A stretch of 64,000 nucleotides of DNA from Cymodocea nodosa. Taxonomy: Eukaryota > Streptophyta > Magnoliopsida > Alismatales > Cymodoceaceae. Made by a program: the position numbers and the translations under genes. The notes beneath the pieces are model-generated. The model ran no database searches. It was given only the letters and a program-made list of their open reading frames with translations, and was not told where the DNA came from. This document shows positions 1 to 9,288 of this stretch, in pieces. Each line of letters begins with the position of its first letter. Positions within the stretch are counted from its first letter, which is position 1. The stretch is taken from contig CM072336.1 in assembly GCA_036874045.1 (NCBI GenBank), positions 14,193,001-14,257,000 on the forward strand, read 5' to 3'.

Positions 1-1549
1 AATAAACACATATAGATGAAGGTGAGGGGATAGATGGTTATAATTTATCTAAAGATGAAGAATATCTACCTATAAAGTATGATGTTAATCTAACATATAT
101 CTATGACTTAGATGATAACGACGATGAAAGTAATAATATTTTTGACTTAAATTATATAGAACCTTTAGAAAGAGACTTACAAAAAATAAAGAAATCATTT
201 ATTGTAGAACTATCCTCTCTTGAATTAAAACTCTGACCGCAAGATCTTAAATATGCTTAGTTATTTTATCTTCTCACCTTACTAGTGGGCAAGAAAAGAG
301 ATTATTAGTAGTTCTTAGAAAACATAAGGAAATCATTAGTTAGACCGTGGGTAATATCAAAGGAGTTAGTCTCAACATTTGCTAACATAGGATTCATCTA
401 GATAGTGAAATCATTCCATCTAGGGACCTACAAAGAAGATTAAACCTAAACATAAAAAAAGTGGTTATAAAGGAAATTATTAAGTGACTAGATCATAATA
501 TCATCTATCCTATTTCTAATAGTATTTGGGTTAGTCTTGTTCAAGTTGTCCTAAAGAAGAAATTTGGTATTATAATCATAAAAAATAATAATTATGAACT
601 AGTCCTTACTAGAATGTAAATAGGATGGCAAGTGTGCATTGACTATAGGAAACTTAATACCACCACTTAGAAAGACTATTTTTCTTTGTCTTTTATGGAT
701 CAAATGTTAAAGAAGTTAACAAGGAAAGAATACTATTACTTTCTAGATGTTTATTCTAAGTATAACTAAATTCCTATAGTACCTTGCAATCAAGAGAAAA
801 CCACTTTCACATGTCACTTTTGCATTCCAACATATGCTCTTTGGTTTGTGTAATGCTCTTACAACCTTCCAAAGGTGTATGATCGAAATTTTTTCAAACA
901 TGATTGATAATTTTTTGAAAATTTTTATGAATGACTTTTCTGTGTCAGGATTTTCCTTTGATATTTGTCTTAAGAATTTAGAATTAATTTTAAAAAGATG
1001 TGTAGAGAAAAATTTAATTTTAAATTGAGAAAAATGTCACTTTATGGTGCAACAAGAAATTATGTTGAGTCATGTTGTCTCTAAGAAGGAGTTAGAAGTA
1101 AATAAAGCTAAAGTAGATTTAATAGTCAACCTCCCATCTCCTAAATTAGTTAAAGATATAAGAGCATTTTTGAGTCATGCTAAATTTTATAAAATATTTA
1201 TTAAAAACTTTAGTAAAATTACCTATCATTTAATAAATCTATTGTCAAAGGATCATAAGTTTGAATTTTCTAAAGAATGTTTAGATACCTTTGATGAAGT
1301 TAAGGGAGCCCTCACCTCTACACCTATTATATATCCACCTAATTATTCTCAACCATTGGAGTTGATGTGTGATGTATTGGATTATGCGATTGATGTCGTG
1401 TTAGGGCAAAGAATTGATAAATTACTGATGGTAATCTATATTGCCGCTAAAACTCTTAATGCAACTCAAATAAACTAGACAGTTATAGAGAAAGAATTTT
1501 TAACTATAGTTTTTACTCTTGAGAAGTTTAGATCTTACCTATTAGGCTT
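1..1549 (+). pseudogene. Degenerate Ty3/gypsy (Athila/Tat-type) pol fragment, RT to RNase H
   Basis: This is the remnant of a retrotransposon polyprotein that would copy element RNA into DNA. Scattered frames give, in order: an acidic protease-RT linker (about 1-230), RT fingers/palm (about 600-830, with a CIDYRKLN-like motif), the RT catalytic region (834-1028, GLCNALTTFQRCM) and the connection/RNase H start (1044-1478, motifs HVVSKKELEVNKAK and FYKIFIKNFSKI). These motifs are typical of the Athila/Tat branch and align with the pol of the complete element at 29379-31650. The catalytic YxDD-equivalent is FMND at 924-935, so the first aspartate is asparagine. There are many stops and frameshifts. 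The 5' end lies outside the window. The 3' side is cut at 1549 by the LTR that follows, and I do not see the rest of this pol resume later. Confidence 0.85.
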
Positions 1550-2466
1550 TGTTTGGTTGTTCTTTTTTATTTAAATGTATGTTCATATTTTCTTTTAGAA
1601 GTAAACAAACAATTTTCACGAATAAGATATTAAATTCAATTCGTAATTAACTACAAGTGCATAGTGTCTATTACATAAATGTGTAAGTACAGGTTGATCC
1701 CATAAAGAATGAGTAAAAATTTTAGACTATTTAAATTTTTACAACTAGAGATTTTTGTGTTCTAAATTACTCACTCCGTTGAATTACTACTCACTTAACG
1801 GACTCAATTTGTTAAGTTATAGTTATCTCAATGGACTATCCTTATAGAGTTAAGTTAACTCAATGAGTCTCATTAGTAATTTCAAATTAAAATTGTTGTC
1901 CATAGAGAAATATAATCATCCATTGAGCAATTCCACAAAATATAAACAATATCTATTAAGCTTTTAATGTTAGTTTATACAATATTTATCATTAATCAGC
2001 ATTAATATTCAGATATTTCAAATAGTAACTATATTAATCAAGATTTCAAAATTGAATACGAATTGGATTTAGTAATCAATAATATGATTTCTTATTTTTT
2101 GGAATGAAATAAACATAAAACATTCAACAATACCAACAATACTAATAATACTAACTATACTAACAATACTGACAATACAATACAAACGATATAACATAGA
2201 TTTGATAAATATAAAAACAAATAATGAGTTTTTGTTTTATTTTTGTTGTGATATGTTCCTAAAGATAAATAAAAGGTGAAAGGTAAAATTCTCTAATGAT
2301 AGTAAGAACTCCCATCACTATATGTAACATGATTACACTACTGAAAACTTAATCACTTACTATCACACATTTCTCTCCCTACAGAATCACAAACCAAGAC
2401 TTTTACAAGTTGATCTCCTCTTTAGTATCTTGGCATCAACCTGAAACCAAGGCTAGAAGCTTTATT
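1550..2466 (-). repeat. Athila-type 3' LTR, left part (element B)
   Basis: This is the LTR of a minus-strand Athila-type element, recognised by alignment with the solo LTR at 9774-11963 and the reverse complement of the LTRs of element G. It starts with TGTTTGG, the same end as the solo LTR. It carries the U5-type stretch with the AAGTGCATAGTGTCTATT word and the imperfect TTGAGTTA/TAACTCAA dyads around 1770-1880. It stops at 2466 where element A inserted and resumes at 13155. The flanking 5 bp (1545-1549, GGCTT) would be its target duplication, but the other end of B is not in the window. Confidence 0.8.
2462..2466. repeat. Target-site duplication of element A, left copy (TTATT)
   Basis: TTATT directly precedes the TG of the left LTR and recurs at 13150-13154 directly after the CA of the right LTR. 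With one copy removed, the two halves of the host LTR join correctly when compared with the solo LTR near 10676-10690. Confidence 0.9.
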
Positions 2467-4258
2467 TGTTAAGATCGATAGGCTCACCAAAGGGGAGGTG
2501 AATGGTGAAAGTGTGTATTTTTAAAATTCTTTAAATGTTGAATCGAATAATTCAACAAAAAATGAAATGAGATGAAACTGATATAATGCAAATTAACAAA
2601 GATAAGAAACACACAGCAAATTATTAGGTGGTTCACCAAATTGACTAGTCCACCCCCAAGGTTCACTTGGGCTTCACTAAGTGTATCAACACTTACATAC
2701 TTGCTTTCAGGTCAAAGCAAGAACCAACTACACAGAAGTTTTCAGGTAAAAACTTCAGTAAATCGACCTCTAGAGTTTTCAGGTCGAAACTCAAACCAAC
2801 ACTGTATGTAGCTTTCAGGTTGAAGCCACGAACCAATAGCTTTAAACCTTCAATGAGAGTTTTGGCGCAAGAGCTTTTTCTGCAATGGATCTTCTGAATG
2901 TTCTTCACTGTTTGTAGACTTAAGTATCAATGGAATTCAAGTGTAGCTCACTATATATCTCTGCCATATATCCATTGTCTGTATTTTGAATATATACTTG
3001 ATATGTACAACGATCATATTTTCCTCCAACGTATGTATTCTATTGTACTTGATTAGGATCAAGTCTCAATACGGCAAGTGACCGTTCAGAAAAATGTTTC
3101 AAGTCAACTTACCGATTTTCCTATTCTTTCGGATAGTTAGCTATGCAACTCTCCGAAGAGTAACTGTAACTCACCGAAAGATCACTTATCCTTTACTACC
3201 AGGTAGGATTCCAGAATATTTAAATGTGAGCTGTCATCCAATCGGATACTTATAACTGTAACTCACCGAACAGTTATATACTTGACTCTGTCAAATTTTC
3301 TGATTTAATTTAGTACGTGCATAAAAGATTGACTTAAATTTCGGAAGGTTATCTTGTAACTCACCGAAATTCTTCAAGATTTCGGATAGTTATTTTTCTA
3401 ACTCTCCGAAAACTTATTTGAGCCACTGTTTGGAATTCTACACGTGGGAAATTCGATGACTTAAGTTTCGGATGGTTAAACTGTAACTCACCGAAACTCT
3501 TTTGAAATTTCGAAAAGTTATCTTTCTAACTCTCCAAAAACCTATTTGAGCATCTGTCTGGATTTCTACATGTGGGAAATTCACTAACTTAAGTTTCGGA
3601 TAGTTAAAATGTAACTTACCGAAACTCTCTTTTAAATTTCGGATAGTTATCCTAACTCTCCGATTTTCCCATTTAAACTTTCAACTGCCGGCTTTCTCCA
3701 TTTTGCACGTGCATAATAAAATGACTTAAGTTCCGGAAAGTTATGTCTATAACTTACCGAAAAACTCGAATAGTTATCTAACTCTTCAGAAAAAAAACTC
3801 GGATAGTTATCTAACTCTCTGACAAGTCTTTTAAGCTTCTGTTTTGTATTTCTGCACGTGGTTTATTGAATGACTTAACTTTCGGATAATTATACCTATA
3901 ACTCTCCGAAAAGTCCTTTAAGCTTCCGGATAGTTATCTCCTTAACTATCCGATCATTCAATCCCTTTAACTGTCTAATTAAATAACTCTCCGAAGGCTT
4001 TTTAAAATCAGATAGTTATTCTTTTAACTGTCCGATAGCATTGCTGCTGCTTTAAACTTGCTCTTCGGATACTTAGACCTGTAATTGTCCGATTTTGTTA
4101 ACTCTTCTTGATCTGTTCATTTGGAACCTTCTCGATCTTTTCATCTGCCTAGAAATAGTTCTAACAGCCTTCTGATCTAATGCAGTAAGACTTAACTGTG
4201 AAATACAATATATTTCCTCACATAGGTTTTGCATTATTAAAATACTCGGGTACTAACA
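2467..4258 (-). repeat. 3' LTR of element A (1792 bp)
   Basis: Read on the plus strand it runs from TGTTAAGATCG to GGTACTAACA, and aligns along its length with 9289-9773 joined to 11969-13149. It has TG...CA ends and ends beside a polypurine tract at 4259-4273 (minus strand), which fixes it as the 3' LTR. About 3090-4105 is a dense array of short dyads with CACGTG and CTTAAG words (separate entry). Confidence 0.9.
3090..4105. repeat. Array of imperfect palindromes (TTTCGGATAGTTA...TAACTCACCGAAA) with G-boxes
   Basis: About a dozen dyads follow one another. Each has a left arm close to TTTCGGATAGTTA, a loop of a few bases and a right arm close to TAACT(CA/CT)CCGAAA. The outer CGG/CCG and inner AGTTA/TAACT pair, but the 1-2 bases between them are usually mismatched in the same way. 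Several dyads are packed into a longer unit of roughly 128-137 bp. It holds a CACGTG or CATGTG core (for example near 3443, 3571, 3706 and 3855), a GACTTAAGTT word and two dyads. The same array is present in the other LTR at about 12110-13000. Sirevirus LTRs in maize are known for palindromic U3 repeats, which fits. Confidence 0.85.
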
Positions 4259-4632
4259 ATCTCCCCCTTTTTGATAATGACAAAAACCTTTACATGTATT
4301 TCACTCCCTAGTGTATTTCTATACATTTAGTCACACAGAGAAACATAAAACAAGAATTTAACAAAACTATACTGACAAGGAGGAATTCCTCCCCCTGACT
4401 TTGAGCAGACTTCTCCCCCTATCTATGTGCTGAGTTTTTCTCTTTTAATTCTTGCTGGAAATACTGTGAGTGACCATATACATGACAAATTTCCAAATCC
4501 TTCTCCCCCTTTTTGTCATTATATAAAAAGGTGAGGACTGTAAAACTGATTTTCTGTAAAACTGATATAACCTACACGAGTAGGTTAGTAGAAAAACAAG
4601 CTCCCATATTGTGAGCTTGATGAATAAAATAT
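4259..4632 (-). promoter_or_regulatory. Multiple polypurine tracts and 3' untranslated region of element A
   Basis: The tract next to the 3' LTR reads AAAAAGGGGGAGAT on the minus strand (4259-4273), the position used to prime plus-strand DNA synthesis. Similar AGGGGGAG-type tracts recur at about 4389, 4413 and 4501. Such a multi-PPT is a known Sirevirus trait. I see no coding frame here; the short minus-strand ORF at 4445-4654 is chance. Confidence 0.75.
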
Positions 4633-6333
4633 TTAAAGATCTTGTAAAGAACATATTCCTAGATTTTGTCTAATATGATTAAAAGTTGATTCATTTAAAG
4701 GTTTGGTGAAAATATCTGCAAGTTGATTTTCTGTTGGCACAAACTTAAGTGAAATGTTCCCTTTCTCCACATGATCTCTTAGAAAATGATGTCTGATCTC
4801 GATATGCTTGGCTTTGGAATGAAGTACTGTATTCTTAGATAGACTGATTGCACTACTATTATCACAAAATATGATTGAATTTTGAATTTTCAGTCTATAA
4901 TCTGCTAGAGTTTGCTGCATCCAAAAGATTTGTGCACAGCACAATCCAGCTACAATATACTCGGCTTTAGTAGTAGATAAAGCTATACAATTTTGTTTCC
5001 TACTGAACCATGAGATTAAAGAACATCTAAGTAATTGACAAGTACCACTGGTGCTTTTTCTATCAGATCTGCTCCCTGCATAATCTGCATCACTATAGTT
5101 TGTTGAAATTAAACTACTGTCAACTAAGTAGAATAATCCGAAATCTTTTGTTCCTTGTAAATATCTGAAGATTCTTTTGACTGATTTCAAATGTGATTCC
5201 TTTGGTGATGCTTGAAATCTAGCACACAAGCATACACTAAACATAATATCTAGCCTGCTAGCTGAAAAGTATAACAGAGATCCAATCATACCTCTATATT
5301 GCCTTTGATCCACTACAACACTTGAATCATCCATTTCTATTTTAATGCTTGAGCTCATTGGAGTATTTACGGATTTGATGTTTTCATAACCAAATTTCTT
5401 TATCTCTTTGCAGTATTTTTCTTGGTTGACAAAGATACCATTATGCATTTGATGAATCTGTAATCCCAAGAAAAACTTCAATTCTCCCATCATGCTCATT
5501 TTGAATTTATTTTTCGTCAAATTCTGAAATTCATGACAAAGATCTTCTGAAGTGGCTTCAAAAACTATATCATCAACATATATCTGTACAATCAACATGT
5601 GCACATCAAAAGTTTTGATAAACAAAGTGCTGTCCACTTTGCCTATAGAAAAATTGTTTTCAATTAAAAATCTTTTCAATTTCTCATACCAAGCTCTAGG
5701 TGCCTGTTTCAAACCATATAGAGCTTTTCACAGTTGTTAGACATGAACTGGCTTGAGTTCATCTTCAAATCCAGGAGGTTGTTTAATAAAAACTTCTTCT
5801 TGAATTTCTCCATTTAAGAAGGCACTTTTCACATTCATTTGAAACAATCTTATCTTCATACTACTTGCAAAGGCAAGCAACATTCTGATAGCTTCAATCT
5901 TGGCTACAGGAGCAAAAGTTTCTTCATAGTCAATACCTTCCTACTGATTGTAGCCTTGTGCAACTAATCGAGCTTTATTTCTGAAAATGTTACCATCTTC
6001 ATCTAATTTGTTTTTGAAAATCCATTTAGTTCCAATGATGGATTTTCCTACAGGTTTTTCTATTAGTTCCCATACATTGTTTTTCTAGAACTGATTTAAT
6101 TCTTCCTGCATGGCCATTGTCTAGTAGGTATCCTTACAGGCTTTATCTACTGATTTTGGCTCTATTTCTAACACAAATGCACAAAAATTACAGATATCTT
6201 GTGCTTTGCTTCTGGTTTGTACCCCTTTGGATATATTTCCAATAATTTGTTCCTCGGGATGATCAGATCTAAACTTCCAACTGTTATGATTTTGATATCT
6301 AAGGTTGAGATTCTGGTCTAACACTTGTGAATT
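4633..6333 (-). pseudogene. Element A reverse transcriptase and RNase H
   Basis: Ty1/copia RT followed by RNase H. The longest open piece (4633-5712, 359 residues) starts within the RT palm (KQAPRAWYEKL) and carries the catalytic QIYVDDIVF, KMSMMGELKFFLGLQI, the RNase H signature DADYAGSRSDRKSTSG with ALSTTKAEY, and the usual ending KHIEIRHHFLRDHVEKG...ADIFTKPL. The stop falls about 375 bases before the 3' LTR. The upstream part (5713-6333: linker, then the GTKWIF-like RT start) is interrupted by several TAG/TAA codons, so it cannot be translated intact. It shares its layout with the other Sirevirus pols at 20818-22320 and 43900-45384. Confidence 0.92.
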
Positions 6334-7503
6334 GGTATTCTACTTGCTTTTATCATCTTCAAAGTCTTCATTTTCACTATCATCATTAATCTTCAGCTTT
6401 TTGAAATTCTAGAACAGATCTTCATCAAACTGAACATTTATACTTTCCTCCACTCTTCTATCTTCAGCAAAATATACTCTGTAAGCTTTGCTTCTTGAGG
6501 AGTAACCAACAAGTATGGCAGGTTCAGACTTAGCATCAAACTTGTCTTTAGCATTTCCTGTATTTAAGACATAACATTTGCATCCAAATGTCTTAAAATA
6601 ACCCACATTTGGAGTTTTATCGAACCAAATTTCAAAGGGTGTCTTATTCAATATGGATCTAATGTGAGTTCTGTTGGAAATGTGACAAGCTGTTCCTACA
6701 GCTTCTGCCTAGAGAAATTTAGGTAGATTCGTGGCACTTAATATAGTTCTAGCCATTTCTTATAATGTCCTATTTTTTCTTTCCACAACTCCATTTTGAG
6801 TAGGAGTTCTAGGACAAGAGAATTCATGCAAAATTCCAAATGAATTGCAGAGGTTTTCAAATTCATAGTTTTCAAATTCACCTCCATGATCACTTCTAAT
6901 TTTCTTCACTGTTAGTTCCTTCTGATTCTGAACTCTTATGCAGAAATTCCTAAACTCATTGCAAGTTTCATTTTTATGTGTCAAAAATATTACCCAAGTT
7001 AATCTAGAGAAGTCATCAACAATAACAAAGGTATATTTTCGACCCCCAAGACTTGATACTTGAGAAGGACCAAACAAATCTAGATGTAGCAGTTTTAATG
7101 GCCTTTTGGTGGAAACAACACTTTTGCTGTAATGAGCAATTCTCTTCTACTTCCCTAGCATACACTCACTGCACACTCTATCCTTCTTAAAAGTGAGTTT
7201 AGGCAGACCCCTAATAAGATCACCCGTAGATAGCTTTCTGATATTCTTCATGTTGATGTGACCAAGTCTTCTATGCCACACCCAATTGTCTTCACCAGTT
7301 GCTACCAAACAAGAATTGCTTGCAGAATTTTCACATGGAAAGTTTAATGTATATATTGAGCAATTTCTAATACCAGTAAATTTTGTTTCATTTGTGGCAG
7401 GATCAATAATGTAGCAGTTTTTAGCATTAAAAGAAATAGTATAGCCTTTATCACATAATTGTCCTACACTTAACAAATTTTGTTTTAAACCATTTACATG
7501 CAA
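6334..7503 (-). pseudogene. Element A integrase with pre-integrase zinc domain
   Basis: Copia integrase in three open pieces. 7147-7503 holds the HHCC zinc domain (WHRRLGHINMKN...CSECMLGK). 6760-7077 holds the catalytic core (SSLGGRKYTFVIVDDFSR, then RSDHGGEFEN, then NGVVERKNRTL), so the D, D and E motifs are visible. 6409-6651 is the C-terminal part (NKTPFEIWFDKTPNVGYFKTFGCKC). Stops at the junctions, for example near 7146 and 6711, break it. The enzyme would insert the cDNA and leave a 5-bp duplication, which agrees with TTATT. It lies between protease and RT as in all Ty1/copia elements. Confidence 0.9.
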
Positions 7504-7707
7504 GACATTCTCAATTATACCATTTTCAGATGTAATATTTCCTATTGCAGTTATTTTACACTTTTCATTATTTCCAAACTTAACAGATCCTGAACTTAAG
7601 TTTTTAACTAAGTCAAGAAGCTTTTCTTACCTATCATGTGCTTTGAGCATTTACTGTCCACAATCCATTTAGTTGAACGTGCTTGAAACTCCTTGTCACC
7701 TTGCAAA
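7504..7707 (-). pseudogene. Element A protease remnant
   Basis: The reverse complement around 7627-7672 reads as the copia protease active site KWIVDSKCSKHMIG. The invariant DSG is DSK, so the glycine after the catalytic Asp-Ser is lost. The rest (toward 7504) continues into the pre-integrase domain but is out of frame with it. The protease would cut the polyprotein. It lies between gag (7708 onward) and integrase. Confidence 0.75.
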
Positions 7708-9240
7708 TCATATTGAAATTAAAGCTTTTGGTACCCAAATCTTCTTGGGTCTAGAGGAGTTAGTCCTTAAAACATTAAATCTATTGCCTCTTGGCAGCCA
7801 CATATGACCTGATCTTCGTTTGATGGCAAACACAGTGGTGTCATCTCTATAAGATCGAATCACTCCACCACAATAAGGTATTTCCTGTGGTGTAGCATAC
7901 CCTAGGCCATATTTATTCCCATTTGATCGTTGAGATCCTATTATTCTATTTAATCCTTTTTGTCCTTGAGTAAATTGACATACAATATTTTTCAAATCTG
8001 ATATAGTAGTTGATAGAATTTTATTTTCATCTTTGAATTTACAGTTATCACAACTATACTTATCTAAATTTGATTTTAGATTCCTATTTTCAACTATAGT
8101 TGATTCTAATTCAGCAAATGAATTTTCTAAGCACTGATTTAATCTTTTAATTTCTTTCTTAAAATCTCTACACTTCACATATAAATTATCTACAGTAGAT
8201 AAAAGACTACTTATGTCTAGATCATCATGCTCATTTTCTGAACTAGAGGAAGTAGAGAATACCTCTTGTGCTGCAAAACAAACATTTGCTGCAGCTTCTT
8301 CTTCAGACTCTGATGAACAACTTGAAGAGCTACTGTCATCCCACGTAGCTTTAAGATCCATTTTCTTTTTGTCTTTCAATCTCTTCTTCTTATCTCCTTG
8401 ATCCTCTTCTGTCTGAAATGGACAAAAGGTCTGTATGTGCCATTGCCTTTTACATTTGAAACATGTAGGAACAGTTCTTTTAGAGTAGCTGAGCTTATTC
8501 TTTTTCTTCATGAATTTTTTGAAATTTCTTACCAGCAACATCTCATCATCATCTGAGCTAGGAACTTCTTCTGTAGATGGAAATGCTATTTCCTTTTTCT
8601 TTTCAGCTTTCTTTTCAATAGTTCCTTCTTGATCTTTCCAGTCCTTCATCTGAGCTTCGTGGGCTAGAAGATTACCCAACAATTCTTCAACTGTGTAATT
8701 GTTGAGATCCTTGGACTTCTGTTTCCACTCAACAGTTAAACTCCTCAGGATCTTCTGTACCTGTTCATGTGAAGAGAACTCCTTTCCCAAGCCTTTCAGA
8801 TTGTTAATGATTTCAGTAAATTTAGAAAACATTTCAGTTATATTTTCATTATCATTCATTCTAAACAGTTCTAGTTTTCTCAAAAAAATACTAATTTTTG
8901 TATCCTTAACTTGGCTTGTACCTTCATGAGTAACTTGAAGGATTTTCCAAGCCTCATGAGCAGATTTACATGTAGATACCTTATTATATTGATCAGCAGT
9001 TAGTGCACAATAAATGGCATTCAGCCCTCTAGCATCTAGTTGGATGATTTTCTTATCCTCCTCAGACCAGTTCGAAATATCACTGGTTGGAAGTGTAGTT
9101 CCAAGAACAACAGTCTTCCAGAGTTTAACATCTGAACTCCTAAGGAAGCACTCCATTCTATTCTTCCAATAGTTATAATTGGAACCATCAAATAGAGGAG
9201 GCCTGTGGATGTTTTGTCCCTCAGCAAATTGAGCTATAAA
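7708..9240 (-). pseudogene. Element A gag (UBN2-type) with CCHC zinc knuckle and coiled coil
   Basis: This is the nucleocapsid protein that packages element RNA. The open piece from 9156 encodes 482 residues and the same frame stays open upstream to about 9240 (AEGQNIHRPPLFDGSNYNYW, the typical copia gag start). No ATG is visible there, so the original start is probably mutated. Features in the 482-residue piece: the UBN2/gag helical domain (residues 1-170, with LNNYTVEELLGNLLAHE), a basic stretch, a CCHC knuckle CFKCKRQWHIQTFC at 232-245, an acidic Ser-rich region, then a coiled coil. It ends near GLGYATPQEIPYCGGVIRSY. The PBS and 5' LTR lie directly upstream. The length and coiled coil fit Sirevirus gag. 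Confidence 0.88.
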
Positions 9241-9270
9241 TCTAGATGGTTAAATCTTATGAAGGATTAA

Positions 9271-9287
9271 CCTTGCTCTGATACCAA
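9271..9287 (-). promoter_or_regulatory. Primer-binding site of element A (initiator tRNA-Met)
   Basis: On the minus strand this reads TTGGTATCAGAGCAAGG, complementary to the 3' end of plant initiator tRNA-Met, with one base between it and the LTR end at 9289. It confirms the element is read on the minus strand. Confidence 0.92.
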
Positions 9288-9288
9288 T

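Noticed and set aside
3090-4105. CRISPR-like array of regularly spaced palindromes
   Set aside because: Plant nuclear LTR context, variable repeats and no unique spacers; these are LTR dyads.
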